A stretch of 64,000 bases of DNA from Bradyrhizobium sp. CSA207 (GTDB lineage Bacteria > Pseudomonadota > Alphaproteobacteria > Rhizobiales > Xanthobacteraceae), in assembly GCF_029051685.1 (NCBI RefSeq), contig NZ_JAACFT010000009.1, positions 174,285-238,284 on the forward strand, in the 5' to 3' direction. Both the position numbers and the translations under genes were made by a program. Of the stretch, positions 1 to 8,869 are shown piece by piece (position 1 is the stretch's first letter; each line of letters opens with the position of its first letter). The notes under the pieces are model-generated. The model saw nothing but the letters and a program-made list of their open reading frames with translations, did not search any database and had not been told where the DNA came from.

Positions 1-1468
1 TATGGTCGATGATCTCGCGCAGGAAAGTGTAGTTGCGGTCGCGCTCCTGCTCCAGATTGCGCCGTTCGGTGACCTCCTCGATCGTGGCGACCCATCCGCC
101 CTGCGCGAGCGGGGTGTTGATGACCTGGAAGGCGCGGCCGCCGGACAGCTCATGGACCCTGGTGGAGACCGTGCCTTCGGCGACAACCCTCATGACGTCG
201 GCGCAAAACGCCTCGACGTCGCCATTGAATGCTCCGCGTTCCCTGCGATGGTACATGGCCTCATGGATGTGGCAGCCAGGCTTGATGACGTCGTGGGACA
301 GGCCGAACATGTCGGCATAGCGGCGGTTGCAGGTGACGATGTATCCGGCAGCGTCATACAGGATCAGCCCCTGCGACATGTTGTTCAGGGCGGTGTCGAG
401 CCGCCGCCGCTCCGATTCGATCCGCTCCTGCGTCTCGCGGTTCTGCCGGTTGATCTGGCGAATGATGAGATAGAGAATGAGTGCGATGATCGTGGCCGAG
501 ACCGTGGCCGCGGTCACCATAAGCCTGGTTTGCTCGCGCCAATCCGCCAGCGCCGAATCCATCGTATTGGTTGCCATGATCAGAATGGGAAAATGCGCCA
601 GCTGCGCACCCGCACCCAGCCGTCCAACGCCGTCGATCGGGCTCTTCTCGATCCGCACTGTCTGCCGGCCGCCGTTGGCGACGATCTTCTGCAGTAAGGG
701 GCCACTGGCGTAACTCTTGCCGATCAACGCCTCGGCGTGTGGGTGACGCGCCAGCATTGTGCCGCCGCGGTCGAGCAGCGCGATCGCTGCGCCCCTTCCA
801 AGCGCAACCGACGAGAAGAACTTCTGGTAGCTCTCGGGGTCGATCCGGCGCACCATGATGCCGAGCAGTTCGCCCGTTGGATTTGTCAGCCGGCGTGCGA
901 CCACCGTCGTCCATTTGCCGATCAGAAAGCTGTGCACGGTCTCGAGCAGCACCGGCTCGGACTGCGGGTTGGACTTGAAGGTCTGGAAGTAAGCGCGGGA
1001 GGAGATATTGATCTTCGGCAGCGGCTCGTTGCGGGACCAGTTGATGATGTCGCCGTTTATGTCGTAGATCGCGATGTCTCCGAGATAGTTCACGGCGCTG
1101 ATCTTGTTCGTGAGCATGCGACGCGCTTCTGCGCTCGACATGCGCTCGTTGAACATCTCGGGCGAGGCGATATCCGACAGGTTCATCTGCGCGATCAAGT
1201 CGGCCGCGACGATCTCGGAATCCTCAAACTGCTGATCGAAATGGCGGGTCAGCAGCAGGACGGTGTTTTCCAGCTCGCGCTCGCTATTGACCAGCGCCCG
1301 CTCGCGAAACTCGCCCACGGTCAGGATGGTTGCGATAAAGATGCCGGCGACGAGCAGCGCGCCGCTCAAGGTCAGCCACAGCACGGGGCCGCGCCGCGAA
1401 AGAGTCGCCCAGCCGGATCTGGCGGCCAAGCCTATGCTCGCTGCAATCGTGGAAACGATCTGACGCAT
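1..1468 (-). CDS. Cache/PAS sensor protein, C-terminus beyond window
   Basis: The gene is truncated at the left edge; 489 N-terminal residues are visible. It starts at an ATG encoding MRQIVSTIAA. One membrane segment lies at about residues 26-48, then a roughly 250-residue extracytoplasmic region that looks like a double Cache ligand sensor, a second membrane segment at about 303-325, and a PAS domain from about 355 (NNMSQGLILYDAAG, then a CNRRYADMFGL stretch). The visible part ends at the start of a likely second PAS (TFLREIIDHI). In bradyrhizobia this arrangement commonly continues into GGDEF and EAL domains, but a histidine kinase is equally possible because the output domain is missing. 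The role is membrane sensing of a small periplasmic ligand. It lies downstream of livM on the same strand after a 186 bp gap in which I see no gene. Confidence 0.75.
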   Translation of the reverse strand, partial: MRQIVSTIAASIGLAARSGWATLSRRGPVLWLTLSGALLVAGIFIATILTVGEFRERALVNSERELENTVLLLTRHFDQQFEDSEIVAADLIAQMNLSDIASPEMFNERMSSAEARRMLTNKISAVNYLGDIAIYDINGDIINWSRNEPLPKINISSRAYFQTFKSNPQSEPVLLETVHSFLIGKWTTVVARRLTNPTGELLGIMVRRIDPESYQKFFSSVALGRGAAIALLDRGGTMLARHPHAEALIGKSYASGPLLQKIVANGGRQTVRIEKSPIDGVGRLGAGAQLAHFPILIMATNTMDSALADWREQTRLMVTAATVSATIIALILYLIIRQINRQNRETQERIESERRRLDTALNNMSQGLILYDAAGYIVTCNRRYADMFGLSHDVIKPGCHIHEAMYHRRERGAFNGDVEAFCADVMRVVAEGTVSTRVHELSGGRAFQVINTPLAQGGWVATIEEVTERRNLEQERDRNYTFLREIIDH

Positions 1469-1654
1469 TCCCCCACCCTCCGAGGGATATGCATACCCTC
1501 GACAAGTGGCACAAAGCTTAGGAAAGCCGGTTACTCAAAGGTTTAATAGCGGCAATGCCTTAGCCCGATGCGGCGAGCGAGGAACCGCGTTGGATCGTCT
1601 TCAGATTGTGCCTTGCGCAAATGCCATGAGGACGGCCGCACTGTTAATGTCGAC

Positions 1655-2740
1655 TTAATGCGAGACGCCTCCCGCCTTCTTGGCACCCGCATTACGCAGC
1701 CGTCCGACCACACCGGTCGGGAAGAAATAGACGCTGGCGATGAAGAGCAGCCCGAGCCACAGCAGCCAGCGGTCGGGATGCAGCAGTCCAGGCAGCAGCG
1801 GCAGGCCGGCTTCCGATGCCGCCTTTGAGGCGACGCCCATCAGCGACTGGAGGTAGTTCTGGGCGAGGATGAAGATTGCGGCGCCGATGATTGCGCCATA
1901 GATCGTGCCCATGCCGCCGATCACCACCATCAGGAGAATGTCCAGCATGATCGAGAAGCTGAGCGAGGTGTCGGGGCCGGCATAGCGCAGCCACAGCGCG
2001 TTGAGGATGCCGGCGCCGGCGGCCACCAGCGCGGCGAGGCAGTTGGCATAGGTCAGGTGGAAGACGGTGCGGAAGCCGAGCGCTTCGGCGCGAAAACGGT
2101 TCTCGCGGATTGCCTGCAACACCCGCCCGAACGGCGAGTTCACCACCCGCAACAAAGCGAGGATCATCACGGCCGAGGTGGCGAATACCAGATAGTAGGT
2201 GAGGATCCGGCCGTTGACCTCGAAACCGAAGAGGCTTTTGGAGATCAGGATCGTGCCGGGCCTGAGCAATTCCGGCAGTTGAAAGCTGCGTCCGTCCTCG
2301 CCGCCGGTCAGCCAGGAGAGCTGGGAAGCCAGTACCTGGAAGGCGGAGGCGACCGCGAGCGTGATCATGGCGAAGAAGATCGCCGCGACCCGCAGCGAGA
2401 ACAGGCCGATGGCGAGCGCGAGCAGGGCGGCGAGCGGCAGGCCGGCCACGATGCCGGTTGCGATCGCGGCCCAATTCGGGCCCATCCCATACAGCGCGAT
2501 CGCGATCGCGTAGCTGCCGATGCCGTAGAACATGGTGTGGGCGAACGACACCGAGCCGGTATAGCCGAGCAGCAGGTCGTAGGACGCAACAAGGGCCGCG
2601 AAGACGCAGATCTTGGCCGCGACGTTGAGCGCCTTGGCGCCCGGGAACAGGAACGGTGTCGCCGCCAGCGCCAGGATGATGACGATGAGAACGAGGGTGA
2701 GGACGCGGCTCTTCGGCGGATCGCCTGACAGGATCATCAT
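1655..2740 (-). CDS. livM: Branched-chain amino acid-type ABC permease LivM
   Basis: Inner-membrane permease of a hydrophobic/branched-chain amino acid (HAAT) type importer, 361 residues. It starts MMILSGDPPK and contains about eight to nine hydrophobic helices. The LivM-typical stretch LLGYTGSVSFAHTMFYGIGS lies near residue 60, and a conserved GGMGTIYGAIIGA-like loop lies near residue 290, the region that contacts the ATPases. The start codon overlaps the livH stop as ATGA, so the two are translationally coupled. It is the last gene of livK-G-F-H-M. The substrate cannot be read from the permease; in this family it may be amino acids, amides, urea or aromatic acids. The neighbouring CoA-transferase favours an organic acid, which is inference. 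Confidence 0.93.
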   Translation of the reverse strand: MMILSGDPPKSRVLTLVLIVIILALAATPFLFPGAKALNVAAKICVFAALVASYDLLLGYTGSVSFAHTMFYGIGSYAIAIALYGMGPNWAAIATGIVAGLPLAALLALAIGLFSLRVAAIFFAMITLAVASAFQVLASQLSWLTGGEDGRSFQLPELLRPGTILISKSLFGFEVNGRILTYYLVFATSAVMILALLRVVNSPFGRVLQAIRENRFRAEALGFRTVFHLTYANCLAALVAAGAGILNALWLRYAGPDTSLSFSIMLDILLMVVIGGMGTIYGAIIGAAIFILAQNYLQSLMGVASKAASEAGLPLLPGLLHPDRWLLWLGLLFIASVYFFPTGVVGRLRNAGAKKAGGVSH

Positions 2741-3747
2741 CGGCTGGTCACCGCATAGAGGCCGCGCGGCCGCCACATCAGAATGGCGACCATCAGCAGG
2801 ATGTTGGAGACGAGCGCGAGCTTCGGCACCAGGAAGCCGCCGTAGTTGGCGACCATCGCGACCAGGATGGCGCCGATGAAGCAGCCGCCGATCGAGCCGA
2901 GCCCGCCGATGATGACGACGATGAAGATCAGCACGGTGAGGTCGTCGCTCATGGAGGCGTGGACCTGCTCGCGATAGAGCGCCCACATCACGCCGCCGAG
3001 ACCGGCGAGCGCCGATCCCGTCATGAATACGCCCAGGAACAGCCGGCGGATGCGATAGCCGAGCGCCTCGACCATCTCGCGGTTCTCGACGCCGGCGCGG
3101 ATCAGAAGCCCGAGCTTGGTGCGGTTGAGCACGAGCTGGATCGCGATGAAGACGGCGAGGCCGATCAGCGTCGCCAGCACGCGGTACTTCGCTATCGCGA
3201 CGTCGCCGATGATGAAGGAGCCGCGCAGCGAGGTCGGCAGCGGCGTCGGGATGATCTGCGGTCCCCACAGCGCATAGAGTGTCTGCTCCGCGACGATCAG
3301 CCCGCCGGTCGTCATCAGGATCTGCTTCAGGTGCTGACCGTAGACGGGGAGGATCAGCACGCGCTCGACGATCAGGCCGAGCGCGCCGGACACCGCCATC
3401 GACAGCAGCGCCGCCGGCGCCAGCACGGCAAGGTTCACCCATAGCGAATCCGCCTGCACCGAGGCTGCGAACGGCGCCAGCACCAGGGTCGCGACATAGG
3501 CGCCGACCGCGATGAACGCCCCATGGCCGAAATTGAGCACGTCCATCAAGCCGAACACCAGCGTCAGCCCCGAGGCCATGATGAAGATCATCATGCCCAT
3601 GGCGAGGCTCGCGGCCGTCAGTGTCAGCCAGGTGCTGGGCGAGCCGATCAGCGGGATCGTCACCACCGCCAGCGCGACCGGCAGCAGGATCGGTGCGATG
3701 TCGCGCTTGGGCTTCGGCAGCGGATCGGTTGCAGCAAGCTCGGTCAC
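2737..3747 (-). CDS. livH: Branched-chain amino acid-type ABC permease LivH
   Basis: Second permease subunit of the importer, 336 residues. The GTG start (VTELAATDPL) overlaps the livF stop as GTGA, so I chose it over a longer upstream reading that would run inside livF. The first 20 residues are cytoplasmic and charged; helices follow. The LivH hallmark GLTLVFGLMDVLNFGHGAF lies near residue 60, and the loop IIGGLGSIGGCFIGAI lies near residue 300. It pairs with LivM to form the membrane channel, energised by LivG and LivF. Tight overlaps on both sides show operon translation. Confidence 0.93.
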   Translation of the reverse strand: MTELAATDPLPKPKRDIAPILLPVALAVVTIPLIGSPSTWLTLTAASLAMGMMIFIMASGLTLVFGLMDVLNFGHGAFIAVGAYVATLVLAPFAASVQADSLWVNLAVLAPAALLSMAVSGALGLIVERVLILPVYGQHLKQILMTTGGLIVAEQTLYALWGPQIIPTPLPTSLRGSFIIGDVAIAKYRVLATLIGLAVFIAIQLVLNRTKLGLLIRAGVENREMVEALGYRIRRLFLGVFMTGSALAGLGGVMWALYREQVHASMSDDLTVLIFIVVIIGGLGSIGGCFIGAILVAMVANYGGFLVPKLALVSNILLMVAILMWRPRGLYAVTSR

Positions 3748-4466
3748 TGATGCGTCTCCAGGCTCAGGCCCAACAGCCGCTCCTGGAGCGGCACGTCGGA
3801 GGCCAGGGCTGCCATGTCGCCGCGATGGACGATGGTGCCATTGTCCATGACCAGCACATTGTCGCCAAGCTCGCGGGCGGCGAAGAAATTCTGCTCGACC
3901 AGGAGAATGGTGGCGCCCTTGCGCTTGATCTCCTTGAGGCACTCGATCAGCGCCACCACGATCGCGGGTGCCAGCCCCTTGGTCGGCTCGTCGATCAGCA
4001 AGAGCTTGCGCGGCTCGATGATGGCGCGCGCGATGGACAACATTTGCTTTTGTCCGCCCGAGAGACTTCCCGCGCGCGACAACCAGAACCGGCGCAGCGC
4101 CGGAAAGAAGCCAAAAATCCACTCGAGCTGGCTGTCGTCGAGCGGGCCGTCGCGGGCCGCCAGCACCAGGTTTTCCTTGACCGTGAGGTCGGAGAACACT
4201 GCCATGCTCTCCGGCACATAGCCGACGCCAAGCCGCGCGATATCGGGCGTTGTGCGGCTCTCGATGCGCTCGCCTGCGAGGCTGATCTCACCCCTGGAGG
4301 CCTGCCAGAGACCCATGATCGTGCGCAGCGTCGTGGTCTTGCCGGCGCCGTTGCGGCCGAGCAGCATGGTGGTCTGCCCCTGCGCGACCGAAAGATCGAT
4401 GCCCTGGAGAATGTGATAGCGGCCGATATGGGTGTGCACGCCGGAGAGCTTGAGCAGGTCTGTCAT
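3744..4466 (-). CDS. livF: ABC transporter ATP-binding protein LivF
   Basis: Cytoplasmic ATPase of the Liv importer, 240 residues, the usual LivF length. Walker A GRNGAGKTT is at residues 37-45, signature LSGGQ at 135-139, and Walker B LLLIDEP at 155-161, followed by the LivF-type TKGLAP and a switch His region preceded by LLVEQN. The ATG overlaps the livG stop by four bases (ATGA). The short length without the LivG C-terminal extension separates it from its partner LivG. Confidence 0.94.
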   Translation of the reverse strand: MTDLLKLSGVHTHIGRYHILQGIDLSVAQGQTTMLLGRNGAGKTTTLRTIMGLWQASRGEISLAGERIESRTTPDIARLGVGYVPESMAVFSDLTVKENLVLAARDGPLDDSQLEWIFGFFPALRRFWLSRAGSLSGGQKQMLSIARAIIEPRKLLLIDEPTKGLAPAIVVALIECLKEIKRKGATILLVEQNFFAARELGDNVLVMDNGTIVHRGDMAALASDVPLQERLLGLSLETHQ

Positions 4467-5242
4467 GCCGCACTCCCTGACGTCGCGCGCTTGGGGGCAA
4501 CGCCGAGATAGGCTTCCTGCACGATCGGCGAGGCGATCACCTCGGCCGGCGGACCATCTGCAACAAGTTGCCCGTTATGCAGCACGATGATCCGGTCGGC
4601 GAGCGAGCGCACCACGTCCATCTTGTGCTCGACCAAGAGGATGATCTTGCTCCTGTCCTGCTTGAGCTGCGCGATCAGGTTCAGCACCACAGGCACCTCG
4701 TCGATGCTCATGCCGGCGGTGGGCTCGTCGAACATGAACACCTTCGGCTGCAGCGCGATCATCAGCGCTACCTCGAGCTTGCGCTGATCGCCATGCGACA
4801 GTGCGGTCGCGGTGACGCCGCGGCGGGTGCCGAGCGCGACCTGGTCGAGGATGGCGTCGGCGCGGGCGATCAGGTCGCGCCGCACCATCCAGGGTCGCAA
4901 CATGTCGTAATGGGTCCCGCTCGCGGCCTGCACGGCGAGGCGGACGTTTTCTTCGACCGTCAGGTTCGGGAACAGGTTTGTGAGCTGGAAGGCGCGGCCC
5001 AAGCCTGCGCGCGTGCGTAAGGGCGCGGAGTGCTGGGTGATGTCGGTGCCGTCGAACAGGATGCTGCCGCTGGACGCACGCAACTGGCCCGAAATCAGGT
5101 TGAAATAGGTGGTCTTGCCGGCGCCGTTCGGCCCGACGATGGCGGTGAGCTCGCCCGGACGGAACGTACAGGTGACGTTGTTGACCGCGACATGGCCGCC
5201 GAAGCGGATCGTCAGGTCGCGGGTTTCGAGAGTCAGCGTCAT
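4463..5242 (-). CDS. livG: ABC transporter ATP-binding protein LivG
   Basis: Second ATPase of the Liv importer, 259 residues. Walker A GPNGAGKTT is at residues 37-45, a variant signature LSHGDQ at 148-153, and Walker B FMFDEPTAGMS at about 169-179. The C-terminus has the BCA_ABC_TP_C-like tail (EVIASPIVQEAYLGV) typical of LivG. The signature is LSHGDQR rather than LSGGQ, as is usual for LivG proteins. Its start is 176 bp downstream of livK, and the gap is filled by a palindromic repeat. Confidence 0.94.
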   Translation of the reverse strand: MTLTLETRDLTIRFGGHVAVNNVTCTFRPGELTAIVGPNGAGKTTYFNLISGQLRASSGSILFDGTDITQHSAPLRTRAGLGRAFQLTNLFPNLTVEENVRLAVQAASGTHYDMLRPWMVRRDLIARADAILDQVALGTRRGVTATALSHGDQRKLEVALMIALQPKVFMFDEPTAGMSIDEVPVVLNLIAQLKQDRSKIILLVEHKMDVVRSLADRIIVLHNGQLVADGPPAEVIASPIVQEAYLGVAPKRATSGSAA

Positions 5243-5291
5243 TTAGATTCCGGGAAGCGTGAGACGAAGATGTATCCACAATCACACCGCG

Positions 5292-5411
5292 CTCCCTCCC
5301 CCGCTTGCGGGGGAGGGCTGGGGAGAGGGTGCTTCCGCAGGCGAGAACCCCCACGAGGAGAGAACCCTCACCCGGCGCTTCGCGCCGACCTCTCCCGCAA
5401 GCGGGAGAGGT
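5292..5411. repeat. Intergenic palindromic repeat between livK and livG
   Basis: Two G/C-rich hairpins flank a short centre: CCCTCCCCCGC-TTGC-GGGGGAGGG at about 5294-5316, and a CCTCTCCCGC-AA-GCGGGAGAGG arm pair at about 5389-5410, with CGGCGC-TTC-GCGCCG between. The same family (CTCTCCCC...GGGGAGAG with TCACCCGGCGC-T-CGCGCCGAC inside) recurs at 19498-19618 and 60461-60827. Its position after the binding-protein gene and before the ATPase gene suits REP/BIME-like stabilisation of the upstream mRNA. Confidence 0.85.
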
Positions 5412-5418
5412 GAAGCGC

Positions 5419-6603
5419 TCAGCGCTTGTTGCGGACCGGAACGTCCATGTCCTCGATCTTTAGCTCGCGCACCGGCTCGAGCACGGCCCAGGCGACGTTC
5501 GAATCGACCTTGACCTTGAAGTGATACATGCTCTGCAGCGCCTGATGGTCTTCTTTGCGGAACATCATCTTGCCCTTCGGCGTGTCGAACTCCAGGCCTT
5601 CCATGGCTGATATCAGCTTCTCGGTGTCGGTCGACTTCGCCTTGGTGACGGCGGCGACGACGGACATCGCGGCGGCAAAGCCGCCTGCGGTGAAGAAGTC
5701 CGGCGGTGCGTTGAAGCGCTTCTGGTGCTCGGCGACCAGCCAGTCGTTCACCGGGTTCTTCGGGATCGCGTAGAAATAATAGGTCGCGCCTTCCATGCCG
5801 GGCAGACCCTTGTAGGCGGCGAGCGCCGGCAGGATGTTGCCGCCGGTCGACAACTCGATGCCGTAGCGCTTCGGATCCATGTCCTGGAGCTTTGCCAGCG
5901 GATTGCCGGCGCCGGCCCAGATCACCCAGATCACCTTGCGGCCGGGCTTGTCCTTCAGCGCGTCGAACAGGCGCTGGCCGACCGCGGTGAAGTCGGTGGT
6001 CGAGGTCGGCGCATATTCTTCCGCGGCGAGCGTCGCGCCGGTCTTGGCGAGCGCCTCCTTGAAGGCGGCGACGCCGTCGCGGCCAAAGGCGTAGTCCTGG
6101 GCCAGCGTCGCCACGGTGACGCCCTGCTTGCCGATCGCGACCGCGTTGGAGATCGCGTCCTGCGAGGAGTTGCGCGCGGTGCGGAAGATGTAGCGATTCC
6201 ACTTCTCGCCGGTAATCTGGTCCGCGACCGCCGGCTCGACGATCAGGATCTTCTTGTTCTCTTCGGCGACGGGCAGAATGGCCAGCGCCGCGGCCGAGGA
6301 GGTCGTGCCGATCGCGATGTCAGCCTTGTCGTCCTGATAGGCTTCGGCGAGCGCGGCCTTGGAGAGGTCCGGCTTGCCCTGGTCATCCTTGGTGATGATG
6401 ACGATCTTGCGACCGTCGAGCGTCATGGTGCCCTTGGTGGCGTATTCGAATCCCATCTGCAGGCCGGTTTCGGTCTGCTTGGCATAGGCCTCCAGCGGCC
6501 CGGTCTTGCCGTAGATCAGCGCGACCTTTAGGTCGTCGGCCTTCACGGAGGTGCTCGCGGCCAGAGCGAGAATGGTTGTTGTTATGATGAGTGATCGACG
6601 CAC
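5419..6603 (-). CDS. livK: ABC transporter substrate-binding protein (LivK type)
   Basis: Periplasmic solute receptor of the importer, 394 residues. The start is a GTG with an excellent Shine-Dalgarno (AGGAGGGA) 8-10 bases upstream. A Sec signal peptide (RRSLIITTTILALAASTSVKA) is cleaved before DDLKVALIYG. The body is a Peripla_BP_6 fold: KTGPLEAYAKQTETGLQMG, and the interdomain segment YAFGRDGVAAFKEALAKTG. Sequences of this kind include receptors for aromatic or aliphatic acids as well as amino acids, so the ligand is open. It is the first Liv gene after the CoA-transferase (103 bp gap) and is separated from livG by a palindromic repeat. Confidence 0.9.
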   Translation of the reverse strand: MRRSLIITTTILALAASTSVKADDLKVALIYGKTGPLEAYAKQTETGLQMGFEYATKGTMTLDGRKIVIITKDDQGKPDLSKAALAEAYQDDKADIAIGTTSSAAALAILPVAEENKKILIVEPAVADQITGEKWNRYIFRTARNSSQDAISNAVAIGKQGVTVATLAQDYAFGRDGVAAFKEALAKTGATLAAEEYAPTSTTDFTAVGQRLFDALKDKPGRKVIWVIWAGAGNPLAKLQDMDPKRYGIELSTGGNILPALAAYKGLPGMEGATYYFYAIPKNPVNDWLVAEHQKRFNAPPDFFTAGGFAAAMSVVAAVTKAKSTDTEKLISAMEGLEFDTPKGKMMFRKEDHQALQSMYHFKVKVDSNVAWAVLEPVRELKIEDMDVPVRNKR

Positions 6604-6706
6604 GATGGTCCCTCCTGATTCAAAGTTTCTCGGCCATAGCGATTTGCATAACGTTGCGAACATTGCAATTAAACCTTCCGGCTGAGCGGCTGGCGTAAGA
6701 CATGCA

Positions 6707-8755
6707 TCATTTCCAGGCGTGCCGCGCCGCGCGCTGCCCGCCGTGATCGGGCGCAACTCCCACGAGCTGGCGCCAATCCGATTGGGCCTCTTCCGCGCTC
6801 TCGAAGATATGCGGCGCGACGCCGCGCCTCTCCAGGGCTTCGCCGAGCTTGATGCGCAAGAAGCCGGAGGTCGTGTAGCGCGACACGCCGGTATAGAAGC
6901 GGTCGACGAGGCTGCGGACCATGGCCGAGTAATCGTCCAGCAGCTCGGGCAGCACCGAGAAGTGGTCATAGTTGACGATGGCGTAGACCTTGTGGCCGAG
7001 CGGGGTGAGCCTGGCCTCGACCATCCGCGCGATCGCATCGATGTCGGCCTTGCTGCGCAGGGGATAGCGCTCCAGATTGACGAAGAACAGGTTCTGCCGC
7101 TCGTCCAGCGTAAAGCGCTGGTCGAGCGGGATGGCGAGCAGCCGCTCGCGCAGGTCCATCGGCCCGTCGCGGAAGATGCGCGCATCCATGGTTGCGGGAT
7201 CGCGCGGGATCCGAGGCTTGAAATCCATCAGGCGCAGGATGTCGCGTTCGATGTCGATGCCGGGCGCGACCTCCGTGAGCTCGAGCCCGTCGGGCCGCAG
7301 CTCGAAAACGCAGCGTTCGGTGACATAGAGCACGCGCTGCTTGCGCGCGGCGGCGAAGGCGCCGCTGAAAGTAACGTGCTCGACCTTGTCGACGAATTTG
7401 CGTGCCGTCGCCTCGTCCAGGATCGAAAGCCTGCCGTCGTTCACCGCAATGCGCTGCTTGCCGGCGCCGAACGTGCCGACGAATACGACCTCTTTGGCAT
7501 TCTGGCTGATGTTGATGAAGCCGCCGGCGCCAGCGAGTTTCGGCCCGAACCTGCTGACATTGAGATTGCCGGCGCGGTCGACCTGGGCGAGCCCGAGGAA
7601 GGCGGCATCGAGGCCGCCGCCGTCATAGAAGTCGAACTGATAGGGCTGGTCGATCACGGCCTGGGTGTTGATCGCCGCGCCAAAATCGATGCCGCTTGCC
7701 GGGATGCCGCCGATCACGCCGGGCTCGGCGGTCAGCGTGATGAGGTCGATGATCCGCTCCTCATTGGCGACGGAGGCGATCCCCTCGGGCATGCCGATGC
7801 CGAGATTGACGACGCTGTTGGCCTTGAGCTCGAAGGCGGCCCGCCGCGCGATGATCTTGCGTTCGCTCATCGGCATCACCGGCAGCGAGGTCGTGCGGAC
7901 CCGGATCTCGCTGCTGAACGCCGGATTGTATTGGGTGCCAAACGTCTGCCAGTGGTGTTCGGGCTTCGCCACCACGACACAATCGACGAGGATGCCGGGG
8001 ACCTTGACCTGGCGCGGATTGAGGCTGCCGCTCTCCGCGACACGTTCGACCTGGGCGATGACGATGCCGCCGGAATTGTGCGCGGCCATGGCGATGGCGA
8101 GCGCTTCCAGCGTCAGCGCCTCCTTCTCCATGGTGAGGTTGCCGTCGGGGTCGCCGGTGGTGGCGCGGATGATGCCAACATGGATCGGGAAGGTCTTGTA
8201 GAGCAGGCACTCTTCACCGCGAAGCGTGATCAGCTCCACCATGTCCTCGGTGGTGCGGGCATTGAGCTTGCCGCCGCCATGGCGCGGATCGACGAAGGTG
8301 CCCATGCCGACGTGGGTGATGTGGCCCGGCCGGTGTGCGGCAATATCGCGGAACAGATGCGTGATCACGCCCTGTGGCAGGTTGTAGGCCTCGATCTGGT
8401 TGGCGATCGCGAGCTGCTGGAGTTTTGGCGCGAGGCCCCAGTGGCCGCCGATCACGCGGCGCACCAGGCCTTCATGGGCGAAATGGTTCAGTCCCCGATG
8501 CTCGCCGTCGCCCTGACCTGCGGCATAGACCAGCGTCAGGTTGCGCGGCTTGCCTTGCGTGTATGGCGCATCGCCCTCGTTCGAGAGATAGAGCTCCTCC
8601 AGTGCCAGCGCGATCTCCTCGGCAAAGCCGATGCCGACGAAGCCGCCGGTTGCCACCGTGTCGCCGTCACGGATCAGCATGACGGCGTCTGCCGCCGTGA
8701 CGACCTTGCCCTTCTCCGAATTGCGCAGGTAAGGCAACACTGGGTGCTGGCTCAC
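6707..8755 (-). CDS. Acyl-CoA:acetate/3-ketoacid CoA-transferase with C-terminal extension
   Basis: Family I CoA-transferase with alpha and beta halves fused in one chain (682 residues). It moves CoA between a donor acyl-CoA and a free carboxylate. The alpha half has [19 protein letters not shown] near residue 25. The catalytic Glu is E344 in TAEPGVIGG, the E-x-G-x-x-G motif of this family, followed by [11 protein letters not shown]. Known YdiF/Pct-type enzymes are about 520-530 residues; here a further roughly 140 residues follow (from about 545), including [19 protein letters not shown] and [20 protein letters not shown], which looks like an added alpha/beta domain. It lies between an MHS-family transporter and livK on the same strand, so it probably activates the imported acid. 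Acid specificity is not visible. Confidence 0.9.
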   Translation of the reverse strand: MSQHPVLPYLRNSEKGKVVTAADAVMLIRDGDTVATGGFVGIGFAEEIALALEELYLSNEGDAPYTQGKPRNLTLVYAAGQGDGEHRGLNHFAHEGLVRRVIGGHWGLAPKLQQLAIANQIEAYNLPQGVITHLFRDIAAHRPGHITHVGMGTFVDPRHGGGKLNARTTEDMVELITLRGEECLLYKTFPIHVGIIRATTGDPDGNLTMEKEALTLEALAIAMAAHNSGGIVIAQVERVAESGSLNPRQVKVPGILVDCVVVAKPEHHWQTFGTQYNPAFSSEIRVRTTSLPVMPMSERKIIARRAAFELKANSVVNLGIGMPEGIASVANEERIIDLITLTAEPGVIGGIPASGIDFGAAINTQAVIDQPYQFDFYDGGGLDAAFLGLAQVDRAGNLNVSRFGPKLAGAGGFINISQNAKEVVFVGTFGAGKQRIAVNDGRLSILDEATARKFVDKVEHVTFSGAFAAARKQRVLYVTERCVFELRPDGLELTEVAPGIDIERDILRLMDFKPRIPRDPATMDARIFRDGPMDLRERLLAIPLDQRFTLDERQNLFFVNLERYPLRSKADIDAIARMVEARLTPLGHKVYAIVNYDHFSVLPELLDDYSAMVRSLVDRFYTGVSRYTTSGFLRIKLGEALERRGVAPHIFESAEEAQSDWRQLVGVAPDHGGQRAARHAWK

Positions 8756-8811
8756 GGCGTTCCTCCCGCTATCTGGATCGCATGCGCTTGTTCTTGCTTT
8801 GCAGCCATCCT

Positions 8812-8851
8812 ATCGCGCGGAGAGGTTCTGGAACAGGCCGCTCCGCGCGAT
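8812..8851 (-). terminator. 11-bp perfect stem between transporter and CoA-transferase genes
   Basis: ATCGCGCGGAG (8812-8822) pairs perfectly with CTCCGCGCGAT (8841-8851) around an 18-base loop. It lies 19 bases after the MFS stop codon. There is no clear T-run on the minus strand, so it could be an attenuating or mRNA-stabilising hairpin rather than a full terminator. Confidence 0.55.
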
Positions 8852-8869
8852 TGAATGGGATCAGGCCGT

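Noticed and set aside
1469..1654. Small coding frames in the gap between livM and the sensor gene
   Set aside because: They lack ribosome sites and family resemblance, and extend into the antisense of flanking genes.
6719..8854. A 711-residue open frame on the plus strand opposite the CoA-transferase
   Set aside because: It is a composition shadow of the minus-strand gene: low complexity, rich in Asp, Arg and Gly, no domain motif, while the minus strand carries a clear catalytic EPGVIGG.
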